Source: Polydactylus sextarius
Lineage: Eukaryota > Chordata > Actinopteri > Polynemidae
Direction: 5' to 3'
Length of the DNA stretch: 64,000 nt
Assembly: GCA_016801845.1 (NCBI GenBank)
Contig: CM028927.1
Span: 13,550,501-13,614,500, forward strand
The position numbers were made by a program, and so were the translations under genes. This document shows positions 11,501 to 26,694 of the stretch, one piece after another. Below the pieces are notes generated by a model. The model saw only the letters and a program-made list of their open reading frames with translations, did not search any database and had not been told where the DNA came from. Positions within the stretch are counted from its first letter, which is position 1; each line of letters begins with the position of its first letter.

Positions 11501-14500
11501 CTGCCACCTTATGTGCAAAAATAATGGCCAGATACTCTTAAAAATGTATAGTTTTTTCAGAGATGTAAATACATTTATCCAGCACAAGCTCATCAAAACA
11601 GCTGGTTTCCTGTCTCGGTAGCTTCAGAAAATCCATTAGGGACCAAATGTCTTAATTGTTCCTTGTGGGGTTAAAGGGTTTGTGATAATATCTCGCTAAC
11701 AGGTGCGCTCATGTTTTGAGCGAGAGAGATCAGCGAAATGTTCAAATCAATCCTGTGAGTATCAGCTAACCAGTGCAAACTTCTAAAATTAGAGCGATAT
11801 GATCTCATTTGTGTCAGGGTTACACATTAACCATCATTTGCACAGTTGTAATATGAGATCCAACCTCCTTTCTAACCTCCTACTTTCCATCTTTAGTGTC
11901 TCTGCATAATATAACTCAGTTTAATAGGACAAAATGAGATCGTCTCCGATGGAAAAGGATAAATGCTTGGGAAATGTGAACAACGGCTGAGACAAAAGCA
12001 CTTTGTGCAATTTAAGTAGTCATACAGATCGTCTGGCAAGAGAATTTTTGAGGCCACACATCTCATTAAACAATGGCCTGCATGGACTATTAAAATATCA
12101 TATCAGTGTTTGTTGGCTCCTTTTATCTCTATAAGCATGAACCAGGGACACTCTGCTTTGTTCAACACATCACATGGCTGAATCGCTAATCTTAGATACA
12201 TTTGACCCCACCCTGTTGTTAACGCGGCTCTAGATTTATTGCATATAGACTAATCAAAAGCAAAGCCCTCAGTCTTTGTCGATATCTGTGGGACGCCTGT
12301 GTGAGCTGCATCCAGTGTTTCTACGCTGGTTCGTTGGACGGGTCCCTGCTCCTGAGAAAACGACCACCTGTGATGCTGCCCGAGTGGAATTGTGAGTTTA
12401 AATTTATATGCAAATTGGTTCTTTGATTAAGCTGAATATCACAGAGTGTGAGTGGAGGAATGGCTAACCGTGTAGACGGTTGGTCAGCCCGAATTCACTG
12501 TGATGGTTTGCCAAAGCATTGGACTGTGGCGAGTATGTATGTGTGTGTGTGTGTGTGTGTCTCAATCCAGGATTTACATTCACTTAAACAGCAAAACACT
12601 TCAGAGCTGTGTGCTAATTCATCTGAATACACCTGGCATGCTAATTACAGCATCACTTATTGAAAACAGAGGTTACTCTGACGCCTGTACCATTTTTCAC
12701 TGTGATGGTGCATTACGGCAGTCAGCATATAGTTTACCGCAGTAACGTATTTTACACTAGAAGTCCTATGTTGATTACTTTGATGTTATTAGTGGAATTG
12801 AGTCATCATGAGTAACATTCATTTTGAAGCCATCAGCAAAAATCTATTTGCAGTTATTGATGTCTTAAGTAAACATAATGCAACGTCTTTGGAGTTTGCA
12901 CATACTTTACAGCCGTCAAGGGAGCGTGACTAAATGTTTTGAGCCTGGCAGCACTAGTGCCACAAACGCACAGATTAATCAATCTAAAAAATATCACTAA
13001 TATGCTAATTTGTTGTACATTGCTGTTGTTTTATCTGTAAAGTCATTTTGTGTTCAATCATTCCCCGTTTGCTATCTATAATGGATAGTGCAGGGCCCCC
13101 AAAGCCAATGTTTATGTGACAGCAGGCTCTGTTGGCCCTCTGTTGCTTCGGACTAATCCATAGCCCCCCAGTTTTAATGGACTGATGGCACAGAATGCTG
13201 TAGGAAGGGAAAAAGCTCTAATTGATTCTATCGACAGACGTGCATTATGGTTGTCTACGGTATATACAAGGCCATGCTAATTGACAACAGTGTCAAGTGT
13301 CAAACGTCATGTCCAAACAGAAGCACTAATGAGGAGGAGAAATTAGTGCGTCGTCCACTGAATGTCCATTCTCTTTGGTATGAAGCGAAACATTTCACCT
13401 TAACTGGGCAGTTAAATCAGCACCCTGTGTTCATTTCAGCTCATGACAAAATATCACTTTACATGAACTAAGAGTTGAACCAGTAGGATGGAGTCAACCT
13501 ACCACACAACAGCTGTGCTCATCTGGCACCAGTGTATATAATGTAATGTTTTTAAACTGACTATATTACCTCAAATGATCTCAGTTTGCCTCGTCTTTAT
13601 ATGGCATCATTGAAGGAAATTGCCAGGACATGATCATATTTATGTGTTGATGGATTATTGAGGTGTTGAATTGTATAATAATTATGATTAAATAAATTGA
13701 TAATATAATAATCAAAAATAAATTAATACTTGTATAATAATTGTATTTTATGTCGGATAACTTGCTTCCATTAGCCATTAGCATTCATTCAAGACAGATA
13801 AACATAAAACTACATGTGAAACAAAAACATCTTTGAATACAAAATGTGTAGTCTAGGGATTACAAGTTGAATTATTGTGCGCCTCCTACCATAATTTAGT
13901 TTTGATATTACTATGCCGACCTAGCAAAGTTTTGGTTTGGGGCAAAGACATTGTGACACAACAGGGAGGCGACATGCTTCTCAAGTGTAACCTATTAAAA
14001 AACAAACCCAACCCTGCAGAATTACCCCCCTCCTCACATTATTTCTAATTATGGCCATCAATTTTGAGGCTCCATTGACCTGTCTGTTGTGAATTATTGA
14101 TATCTGTCAGACTGACAGGCTTTATTAATTAAAATGGAGATGTACTAATTAAGAGCACGGCATGAGGGTGTCATAATTGTAGGCCCGTTTTAATTTGAGT
14201 GTCGCTCATCAATTTTATCGCAGTTTAGCACAGTGGGTACGGTGTGACAGAGGGGCGGGTGTAGATAGGGTGGAGGTGCCCTCATGTGGCACGTGTGTGT
14301 GTGTGTTTTCATATATATGCACTAGCCATCATTATTTGACACCACTCCAACTTCCCACATTTCAGATCGTCACCACCCCTCCTTTAAACACCACACGTTA
14401 TAATGACTTCCTTTCTTTGATCATGATAGTTTCCATGAGAACATTAATTATTCTCCGACAGAACCATCTATTTTTAACACGGGGCTTTCGTCAACGTTCT

Positions 14501-16520
14501 TTTTTTAATCGCTTGATTAAAAAGGGGTGTGAAAACGTTTTTTTATGTGCTTCGGTAACTTGCCTTCTGAACGAAAAACATACGTCGCCCAGATGAGAGT
14601 TTTATCTTCTGGACTTGGAACGAAATGTGGAAATATGCTATGAAGAACGGCTAAACACTTCAGTGTGTTTAGAGTAGCAGGGATTTCAGCACATATCTTT
14701 GTTGTGGTTTCATACAGCTAATATATGAACCCAACCATATTATTCATCAGTAGCATCTTTTTCTGTCTCTGTCCGGCCTATTGAACGCAGGTGTCTCTCC
14801 TTTGTTCAGCCAATCAGATAAATCTCTCTCATCCTCTATCCTTCTAGTCCCAGTAGCAGTGTTTTGACCACCACAATCTGTCAATACTGTCAATAGTGTC
14901 TGTACCCGTGTAAACGCAGGCGAGTAATTGACAATGATAGGACACCAATTACCTGTCAATTAGCAGTTTGGAAGGACAAGACGTAACACTGCACCGTCCT
15001 GATAACAACCTGACCTTGAATACCCAAGGTGCCCTTTGGTTTTAGAGAAAATGTTGAGACCAAACAAGAAAAAAAATCGTCTGCTGTCAGGTTGTAAAAT
15101 GTAAAAAAAAAAAAAGCAGCCAATCAGGGCATCAAAATCAAAGTGGTGTGAGAAATCTTCATATGATCCTAACTCATGTAATGAATCAAAACCATATCGC
15201 CCACACTAGTGTTAATGCCCAGATGTGGTGTAGATCCACCTTCTGGACTAACAGATGTATAAAAGATATTTACACCATAGGAGAAGTTATAATGTGTTTA
15301 GGGTAGCGGCATGTAATTTCACCTCCAAGATAGTAAAAAGATCATTTTTCATTCAAGCAGCAATCGCACACACTGAAAGCGGTGATCGTGCAACATGCGA
15401 CTAAGGACCTTTCAGCACCAGTTTGTTTTATTTACTTGTAATTTTCCCGGTGGAGTCATATTTAATGACAGAAATAACATTCAGGCTACAGATAGTGACG
15501 ACGCCATTTGACATTCAGCATCTCAGTAGTTGGCATCGTCCGAATTCTGCTGAACACTACTGAGTCCAATACACAGTTAAATAAGCCAGGCATTTAGTCG
15601 AAACTATTCCACAGATGTCTTCTTCAACAAAGAGACCGTATGTTGTGAGGAGGGAGCGATAAAGTTAATTGAAAGTTAGCCATTTGTTAGTCTGACATCT
15701 AAGAGCCATCTGCTAGGGCTGATCTGCATAAATTGTTCCTGATTAGGACAACAGTAGAATATCCTTTTACTTCATAATCCAATAAGAGGCCTCTGTGGTC
15801 TTTGGCGTCTCCAATAAGATCTAAAACTTGCAAGTAGGCAGCAGACCAGAACTGTAAATAACACACCCGGCACTTCCAGAGGAAATTTTAAAAAGTAATC
15901 CGTCATGCGTTGGTTTTCCAACTCACACTCTCGGCCACATACACACACACAGTCGTGCCTAACAAAGAATGATTTTATCTTTCCTTAAATTCGATGTGTA
16001 TACGAGAGGTTTACTGGTCGTCTTGAGTCGTTTTGAAGTAAATAACCGAATGGTTTGAATTTGATGCTCCTCTCATCTCGTCTCAATCTTTTGATCCGTG
16101 ATGCTTTTGTCCAGTTGCATGCACGCTATTCTCAGTCGTGCATTTCTGTTTTCGCTCTCTGCTCTTGTTGCTTTGATCTCTTTTGGCATTTCTTCAGAAA
16201 TCAACATTTTAAAAGCCTTAAAATTAATAACAACCTCCTTTTTGTGGTGCTATAATTGACCATTTAAAACCGTAACTTTAAACAACGGTCCGCAACAGTT
16301 TCACAAAGCCCTCGCTACACGGCCAGCCAGTTGTTGTATCTCGTCTCTGTAGGGGTTCTGTGTAGTTTTTTTTTCTCTCTGTGTGTCTTTTGCCCACACT
16401 CACTTTCTCTTTGTCTCTCCCGCTCTTTCTCCCTCTGCCGTCCTTTGTTCTTCAAAGACATTTGTCATTAGCTTCACTAGCTTCACCTGCAAGCTGGCAG
16501 GCAGTGGCTTGGCTACCACA

Positions 16521-16563
<43 letters not shown>

Positions 16564-16810
16564 GCAAGAAACCCTCAAGGTAAAGGTTAGTTTTTTATTG
16601 TTCTACTCATCTTCAGCTTGTCCCTTGTCACTGTACAGAACAGCTTGTAAGGGGCTAAACAGTCAGCAGCAGCACTTTTAGCTTTGGGGTTAATATGTTG
16701 TGTGTGAGCGAACACATCCATGGTGGTGTTGGAATTCAGCAGACAGCTGGTACTGTTGCCCCCACAACCCCCACTGGTAGAGGTTGCTCAGACCATCTCC
16801 TGTTTTCCTC

Positions 16811-16842
<32 letters not shown>

Positions 16843-19800
16843 AAAAACACCACCTCCACCATCATAGCTCTTAATATCAACAAGGCAGCAGCAGCTTGAA
16901 CCACAGACTTATCACCTCCCTCCCTCTTTTTTCTCCTGTCCTTCCTTGTAAACAATGAAAGCCAGCGACTTTAGCCACGTGATCTACCAGCATCTGCAGA
17001 TGAGGTTGTTATTGTTTTGATTTGGGATCCACTTGCTGAACTTGACTCCCATGTGAGCAGCACTCAGTGTGTGTTTGTGTGTGTGTGTTCTGGGGGTTTG
17101 GGTTGGGTGGGACTTGGATGTTCTGCCAAACTAGAGGGCTGCCTGCAGAACTTGTATGTGTGTGTGTGTTTTTTTTTTTTGCATCGTGGTAGATTTGGCA
17201 GCTTTACCTCTATGAGCTGAAAATGGATGTGTTTACCAGAGATTTCTCACTCTCTCTCTTCTCTCTCAAAGCTCCCTCTCTTTGAGAGAGAGAGAGAGAG
17301 AGAGAGGGCGAACATTAAATGCACAGAAGTACACACACATACATACAAACCACGTTACACAGCTATACTCCACCATACAGCATGCATAATTCATGACCTC
17401 CCATTGACATCTATGTAAACATGGACGCTTCCTTCAGCTGCTCTGTAGTTGGTCTTTGTCAGACGTTTGGTGAGTTGAGTAAACTACTCAACTCCAACCA
17501 CACACATTTTCATCTACTTAAAAAAAACTTTATCTCCAAACACTCCTTGTTTTTCTATCGTCTGCTGAATTGCGCCATGTTGCACATCTTTGCCAGTTAA
17601 AGCCACAGTTTTTCCTCGTCTGGATGCAGCTGTGCAGCGCGTTTTCATTTGATTTATCGCACTTGTCAAAACAATGACATTTTGCATAGTTCTTCGGTCC
17701 TCAAAGTCAAATTTAATGGCCAGTGTTATATGTTGTATTATATTGGATTAGAGGTAAATGTTTTCAATCTGCGCCTCGTTGTCTCACTGGTCATCACTAA
17801 ATCATGGAGCAAACTGGAAACAAACCCTCCTCTTCCTCCCCTCTGACTCTTTTGTCTCCCACTTACAGAACACTTTTTCCTCTCACTGCCCCCCTTCTTT
17901 TTTTATTCCCTCTTTTTTTTTTATTCCCTCCATCTCTCTTTCATCGACCCCTTTACCCAGATGGCTGGATGAGCTCTCCATTGTTGCTCTCTACCTTTGT
18001 CCCTTTTTTTTTCTCCCTCCTGCTTTCACCTCCTCTGACTGGCTCTATTCTATCTTGCGTTCTCCATCTCTGTTTTCCCGCTCATTTCACCCTTCATTCC
18101 CCCATGACTCTCCCACCCTCCCTCCCACACTGTAGCCCTCCCTCTCTTCTTTTGTCTCCTCTCTTCCTCTCTCTCTCTCCCACCGCTGCTGCTGCTGCTG
18201 CCTGCTTTGTGTGTGTATATGACTGTTTTTTCCTCCGCCTGACAGAGACATGTTAGCCCACTGCTGAGCCGTGCGCCGGCGTTGTAGCTTAACTTACACC
18301 AGCATATGAAATCTGCGGCGACAACCACAGTGGGGAAACTACAAGTTGTTTGTCTGAGCGTTCTCTGACAAACAACTGTGTCGAATATTTGGCATCGAGA
18401 CGTTGTCAAAATTGGAGTTGCGCCTACTCGCTCCGCAAATTCCACTACTGTCTAATTGCTTCCAGTTGACTGATTTCACAAGGGAAATGTTAGTTATATA
18501 GAAAATATCTGTAATTAATAGTGTACATGGAAATTAACATATTATATACTGAATATGCAAACAAATTCTTAATGCATAAAACACACCCACACACACATAT
18601 TTCTAATTATGTATGTAAATCTGCCAATAATTTGCAGTTGACCCCCACAGGAAAGGTTAATGAATAATAATGGGTGCACAGTCACACATTTAAAACTGAT
18701 TATAATGTCACAGATAGAGCAATAGACGGCAAAGAGGAGTCCTCGACTTATTTGTTTTTCAAGATATTTACAATCCTCGTGTTTGTCGTGTTTTCGTTCA
18801 CCATCTTAACGCGGGTGGTTGTAAAAACGAAGGCGTATAAGCGTCGACCGTGATGCTCGCTGACAATTGGCACGTCGGTGGCAGAAACTGTCCATCAATT
18901 CCTCGCCTTGCCTGCGGCTGCTCAGAGCGTTAGCGTCGCAGACGTGAGCTGCATCAGTGGTTGCAGCGCGACTCAGGAGTCAAGATGTGATCGTGTAGCT
19001 CAAGGGTTCCACTTTGTCCTGTGTTTCCATTCTGGTCGTTGTGTTTATTCATTTGAATGCAGACCTTGGATTTTCCAAGGCTGCGGTTTGAAAAATGCTG
19101 ATGTCCTATATGAGATAAGAATAATCAATAATACAACTGTAGGTGAAGCTTTTGTGGTTTTTTTGTGTAACCTATTGATTCATACGCTATTTCTGTTAAT
19201 ATCCAGTGTCTCTTTCTGCTCTTTTGTGCCGTATCAGGTTTCAAAGACAGAAGTGTGTACATGATGCAGCATCAAGAGCAAAACAAGTGGTGAAATGTTT
19301 CCCCCTTAAGCCCTTGAACGCTGTTTTTAGTTCTTTTGGACAAAGGGGGTAATTTCCACTGTAGACACTTCTCAAGATTACGGTTTTTGTCCACCTCTTT
19401 AACAGCTAGAGTGAATTACTCAACTTGGTTTTACGACTTGATGCTCTGAGTTGGAATACTGTGTGGAAATTGACATGCTGCCTTTGAGTACTGACCTGCA
19501 GACAGTCAATGCTCACAATATCAACACAGCTTTTTAGTGTGAATTCCTGGTATATGAGTAATTAGACAAGTATTACCTCTAATGTTCATTTATACTGAAA
19601 TGATTTTTATCCAGTGTGGCCTTTTGTTTTGAGTGGATGCATCTATATGGGATAATGGAGCAGAGGAATCTTTGTGTGGACTTGTTGACATGGTTGAGAG
19701 GGAAGCTGGAAGGGGTGGGCTCTCCTCTCCCTCCCTCCCTCCCTCCCTCCCTCCCTCTCCTCTCTCTCTGTTTCCATTTTTTTGTCCTGCCTGTCTCTTT

Positions 19801-19885
19801 CACGCTCTGTGTCACATCCTCATACCACACAGAAGTAAATTAATCAGAGATGATGCTCGCCTGATGGAGACCTTCCCCCAAAACC

Positions 19886-19944
<59 letters not shown>

Positions 19945-22300
19945 TTTCTTCTCTCCTCCTCCTTTCCGCCTTAATCATTTCTCTCTTTCCATTGCCAAAC
20001 AGACTCAACAGAAAGGTCACCCAAACACGCTCTGTGACTCTCTGACTACTAATGAGTGATTCCTTCTGTCTTTTACGAACAACAATTAAGCTGCCAATGA
20101 ACAAGGCACTCACTCACTCACTCACTCGCTGATGTGGCTTTGGAGAGAGAAACATAGGTGTGAATATGTTCAACGGTGAGTATGGAGAAAGGCAAGGGAG
20201 ACGCAAAATCACATCTCAGTTAACTTTTTCAGTGTAAGTAAAGGTTAACAACTGCACAGGGGGGCGAGTAAACCAGGGAGGTAAAGAGGATGATCGAGAA
20301 CAGGAGAGGGGGAGAATTAAGGGGGAGGGGTGTAAGTAAAAGGCCTTTAGGTAAATGTTGAAGTGGCGGGCAGATCCTTTGTCCTGCCTGGAGGCTGTGT
20401 GAGGCGATTGGACCAGCTGATAGGCCTTTTATTATGCTCTCCATCAGCTCAATCTCCGGGGCATTTATGAGCACCTTCAGCAAACACACACACGCTCACA
20501 TGCACACTAACACACAGCTACCCAGTCTTTTGAGGTGTAATTGGGAAAGAGGCCCCCTTCCTCTGGTGTGTGTGTATTGCTCTCCTGGGAACTGTGGGGG
20601 GTGCTGGAGGTGTGTGTGGACGTGTGGGTGTGTGTCTGTCTGCATCTGCTGTGGTTACAGCCAAGGTGTTTATAATCAAGCTCAGTGGCAATAAAAGGGT
20701 GCTTGTGTGTGTTTATGTCTGTGTGGTTTATAGCACTTATTGGCAGGTTGTGTGTGTGTGTGTGTCCAGAGAGCAGGTGGAGAGAAAGGAACATTCGGTG
20801 GTAACTAGCGCTGCTCTTACGACCTCTATTATCACCAGCACACTTTCACTTAACACTATAACAGACACAAACGTACACACACTGATGAGGTGAAAGGTAG
20901 CTGGAGGAGCCATTTCCCTCAAACCTTTAAGGATGAAAGGGGATAAAAGGAGACTGTGGGAATTGTGGGGATGAACAGAACAGAGAGAACTATGATTGGC
21001 CTCATTTGTCCCAACTACCTGGTGGCATTTTTTTTTCTAAACCTGCATTTAGTGAGAAGATCATTTTCTGTGTTTGAATTGTTCAATCACAACATTAAAT
21101 AAAATGAAATGAAACTATAAGACCCTGTTATAATTACTTCAGTTACTGAGATGAATGAACAAATTTATTATGTATGAAATGTGTAAAATATCTGAGGAAC
21201 GGGAGGTTTGTAACTAAGAAATTATTATCACGTAGCATCATAGTAAATTCAAATTAGAATATTTTGAGCAACAAACTTTGCAAAATTTATTTCATTCACA
21301 AGACATAGTATGTGACACTTGTTGCCTCATATTGTCTCTTAAAGGAAGAATTTCCACATTTTTTGGGTAATATGAAACTTCACAACAATAAACATAATAA
21401 ATATCTACCTAATATACTGCTTATAATGTTGAGGTTTGCAGCGGTTTGGAGACAATCCCAATCACTAGTCTTTCTGTCTACATATAGGGCTGACATATAT
21501 AGATATATAACTCGACACACTAACATTCGCACCTACGGGCAGGTTAGAGTAATCAGTTAACCTGCATGTGTATTGACCGTGGGAAGAAAACCTGAGAAAA
21601 CCCACGCAGATCCAAGGAGAACAGGTAGAGGTATGTAATATTAATATTGATTGTGTTATGCTAGTATTTTTCTGATTAAAAATTCTGTGCAATAATGTGA
21701 ACTCCAAACTCTTTGTATCTGAGGTCAGTAAGAGCTAGAGGTGTGGTGTGTTTTTCTACAATACAAATAATAACACTACACCAAATAAAAGACAAAGGAA
21801 GAGAAGAAAGTAAAGCTTTTTTCAGCTTTCACAGCTGCACACACTCAGGTTCACATCATTTGTGACACAGAGTTCAGATGCTGCAGTCCTCAAACCCCTT
21901 CCCTTTGTTTACTCCAGTGCTGCATTATGTGGATGGACAGTGCTGATCCAGCAGGAGATAGATAAAGGGAGACTGGGGAAGGAGGAATACAGATGGAAGT
22001 GAAAATGGACAGAGGGACATAGGGAGCAGGAAGGAAGGAAAGGACGAGTGGGGGATAGAGAGAGAATATTTACCAGATAGCTGCTCTAAAGGTCGTCACG
22101 ACTCTCATAGCTGCTGTCTTTGTTCACATCAGTGGGCGACCCCCTCACCGCACATACCGACTCTCTCTGTCTCTTTCTGTCTCACACAAACATTCATATA
22201 CAGTCACACTGGCCGACATGAGCTCGGGCATCCGCACACACATACACACAGGTACTTGCAAGCAGAAACATAAACAGCTCACAGAAAGTGACACATTTAC

Positions 22301-22339
<39 letters not shown>

Positions 22340-25300
22340 GTATTACACACGCATACATACACACACATAAGGCCAAATGAGTAGCTTGGAGCAGTGAGAT
22401 CCCTCAGTATTCCCTCTGCTCATTAGGGCATACAGCAACATCAATTCAGGGAAAGCCCATCACTCAGTGTGTGTGTGTGTGTGGTAGGGTTATCCCTGCT
22501 TCCACCCTCTTTCTTCTCTCCATCTCCCTCATCATCACGCTTTGCATTTTAAATGTGCCTCCATCATTACACCTATTATGTTCATTGTTAGCTTTGGATC
22601 ACGAAAATCTATTTTTTTTTTTTTTTTTTGCTGCACAATTTTATTTTTGTTATATTATCGGCTTCTCAGTTGTTCTTACATGATTGTTTTTGTATTTTGG
22701 GACCCCCTTTTGCTTTTATGACTTTATGAGGTAAGGAGACATCAGACTATGTTGTGTACAGTTTATGGACATCAGTTTGCACAAATTCACAAGATCTAAA
22801 TCACTTCTTTTTAAATCTGAAAGAGGAGATTAGACTGTGCTTGTTCATTTCTCACAGTACCCACATACTTCTTTGTCAAAGTGTTTATTTTATTCAAGTG
22901 TGGATTCTGTTCTGAGGAAAACACGTTTAGATGCAGCGACAGCGCTGGGGATTATTTCAGTGCATCAAGACGGTCCATGAAGAAATCAAAACGAAAAAAT
23001 CTATCAAAAAGCAGCGCAACAACAACAGGATCTGTGTCTTAACTGAAATGCATGAATGCAGGTGTCTATACAGACAAGCAATAATATTAACAATAGTAAT
23101 GTTTTTACAATGTAATTACTGTGTAATTATTCTTTTAAAACCCTCTCTCCTTCATCTCCATCCTCTTCTCTGCCATCATCTCTCTGCATGTTAACAGAGT
23201 TGATTTTGTTTATCAGCCAGCAGGTTTGTTTTCCACTGTTCTCTGCACCTGCTACTGTAATATTTGGTAAAGGGGATCTATGTTATTAGTGCATGTGTGT
23301 GTGTGTGTGTGTGTAAGTGTGGCCTTGAGGCTGGTATGTATGTGGGACCTCTGCCTACAGCACCAAAATAGGACAAACTAAAGTGTGTGTGTGTGTGTGT
23401 GTGTGTTTACCCCCAGCAATAATGGTAAGATGTATGTAAGAACCCCAACCAACAGAGAAAATCTGGGGCACACTATCTAAAGTGTGTGTGTGTGTGTGTG
23501 TCAATCAAAAGGCACATAAAAAGGTAAAGAGTGGCTGAGAGAGCGGATGATTGTTGCTCCCCACCCCCCCAGCCTCCAGCCCTGTCGCTCAAGGGGTTAA
23601 CTCCGTCTTTGTAGACGTGAAATGAGAAGAAATCAGAACTTATATACATCAACCTGACACAAACACATTCACTCACTGAGATCCTTGCTCTTTACCCTGT
23701 GGCTCTTTTTCCTATATGAACACATTAACTCACTACCAGAAGACTGGAATCTTTTATACACTTAACCATCCCACCGTCTGAACCACTGTCTGGACAGCTT
23801 TTGTCAAGTGGCATTTTTACTTTCAAGTTCAAAGGTTATCTATTCACACAATATAGGCACACATAAAAAATAACTACTGGTGTTCCTTTTATTAGAAAAG
23901 TAAAGGCTGAATGGAAACTGATAAGGACTATTGACTAATTTTATGGTGCTTAGCTCATTGTTTACAACCATGGTCGCATACTGTTGCTCACCACAGCAGC
24001 AAACTGTTTTTCCGTTCGCAGTTATGAAAAAATACCTGAGACAGAAGATACCCGTGAAGATTATAAACCAACAACAACTGGCAGAGTAATATCCCTCAGA
24101 TGTTTTTAATAAGTCATTTTTCAACTCCAATAATCGGTCTGATCCAGATGATGATGAGAAAAATGTCACATTTTATCGTATGAAATGTGAAATAAACAGC
24201 CTCCAGGCTATTTTCATCACATATTTATCTGTGTATCTTTTTTAAACTAACAGTTGCATCCAAGTAGAAGTATTTGTTTCTCCCTTGTGCATGTGTCTCT
24301 GTTTACATGTGTGATCTAATTTCCAATTTTGAGTGTGCAGGTCTGTGTGTGTGTGTGTGTGTGTAGATGGATAACTAGGCTAAAGAGCCAAACTGAGGAG
24401 CGAAGCTGTTTTTCTCTGTACTTTCTGTGATACTAAAGATCCACTTCACTTCAAAACAAAGTGAGGAATACAGATGTAAACAAACATGCACAGTTTATTG
24501 TACAGTAATAAAATTGCATGGAAGAGGTCAGCGTGGACTAAACCTAACCCTAAATTACAGCATAAACATATCATAAATCATACATATTTTCCTTAATGAA
24601 TTAAAGGCAGAAAAACACAAAAAGGTGAAGAAAAACATAGAAGTTCAGATAAAAACGTTGCTGTTGATCTGCGAGCATTTCATCGTTGCTGCTGTACAGC
24701 TGTAACTGTCTATCTAAAGACACACCAAGAAGCAACACACACACACACGTACAGTACACACAGATTGTCTTTGGCCCTGTGCCCAGCTAATGTATGCCAC
24801 GCCCTGTTTTTCTCTTACCAGAGGGCACTCACTAAGAAATGTGTGTCTGTCTGAGACTGTTTGCTATTTTAAAAAGAGAGGAACTAGCAAACAGTGTGCG
24901 TTTGTTTCCATCTGTACATACGGTTGTTTAATCATGTGTAAAATGTTACTGTATTTAGCTCTGGATCCTTTATGCGTGTGTGTGTGTGTGTTTTGTGTGT
25001 TTGATGGAGGACAGTGAAATGGCACTCAAAAAGGCTAATACATAATCAGCTAATTATCTGCTAGCAAAAGCTGGTGATTAGACATGGTATCGCTCTCAGT
25101 AATAATATTGTTGAGTATTAATGTTTTCATCAAATAGTCTAATCTCTACCTGACCAGCCTTATACATTTAATTAGTCGTTTCTCTACAGTGAGTTAAAGT
25201 AGATTGAGCGTGGGATTTTCTTGGCTGAAGACATTAGCTGCTCAGTAGTGGTGGTGTAGATAGGGTAGGTAGAAAAACAAAATTGTCACAGTCAAAAGTG

Positions 25301-26610
25301 ACAATTTGAACTTGAAAAGAAGAAAAATAATAAAAATAATAAAGCGGGTAAAGGCACCAAAACTATCAGATATTTCACATTCGTCTCAAGAAAAACACAA
25401 TGAAAGGTTTCTCAGCTTTGATCTGAACCGTTTGTTATGATGTCTTCATCGCTCTCAAAGCTCTGATGTCTTTATTCCCTAAAGCAGAGAAGATGCTAAC
25501 AAGCAGCTCAACTTTTTTTCCAGTTCTTGTAGTTAAAACTACGACAAGCACCTTTTTTATATTATATATGAATATGAATAGAGCTGCTTCAATGCTCGGT
25601 GTGTTCAGATACAGTTTGTATATAATCATAGTAATTGTGAGCCCAGTACAATCATAGTAGTTGTGCAGAAAACATGTATAGCACATATAAAACACAGGCT
25701 GTGACATACCCTATGTAAGCAGCTGGATTGATAATAAGACTGTATCCACTCTGTCAGACTCATGAGAGACAGACAACTGACACAAGAATCACAAAATTTT
25801 TATTTTAACAGCAGCTGTATTTCAAACTCTGCTGCCTCTTCATATCAGGAGTTCACTGTGTTGGAAAGAAGATCAATTAACTGTTCATCACGTCATGTCA
25901 ACCAAACTATCGTGTGACTATCTTTACAAGTAGTCTAACTTTTCAGCACAAGATCATTGAATTGTTTTGTCTTCTACACTAAATTCATGGTGAAATTTAT
26001 GACAAAGTTCAAGCTGTTGAAGCAAATTGCTGCAGAGAAATAAAACCCCCTGGTCTGAGTCAGCGTGTGGTCTTTATTATAAGGTTATGAGGGAAATTTC
26101 ACCCCAAAAAAAAAACTTGTACTTACTGTTATAGTTATGTCTGACAATTGCTTTTGATTATCATCATGTTTCTTCAATTGCAGAAACAACACAGCTGTTA
26201 AATCCAATTCTCCACTCAAGACACAACACGTTGTTTCCTGGTTAAATAAAATAAAATAAAAAACTCCTGGACTCCTGCTCCTTTAGTCCTGGTTTTAAGA
26301 TGTAAATCTGTTTCTTTTTAAATGTAATGATGTGTATCGACAGTGTATCAGCTTTGAATGAGGGTACCTTGACATTTGTAAGGATAAAGGGGGGCGATTT
26401 TTCAACAGAGCGGGGATTGTGATCTGGGCTACAGTTCATTGTAAAGCTCGAGTTACAGTGAATCAGATGTAGGTTTGGCACCGCTGCTCCTATGAGCTGT
26501 AGCAGAGTGTGTGTGAAGGGAAAGATGCTCGTGGATCCTATTTCAAGGAGCTGGCTGCTAGGCCAGTGCATATGTTGTTATGACTAGGACGATGGCTCAG
26601 TCCTTTGGTC

Positions 26611-26694
<84 letters not shown>

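Noticed and set aside
17758..18445. Pyrimidine-rich Ser/Leu/Phe ORFs of 125-150 codons in intron 2
   Set aside because: The composition explains the open frames; no conserved motif and no splice sites in phase.
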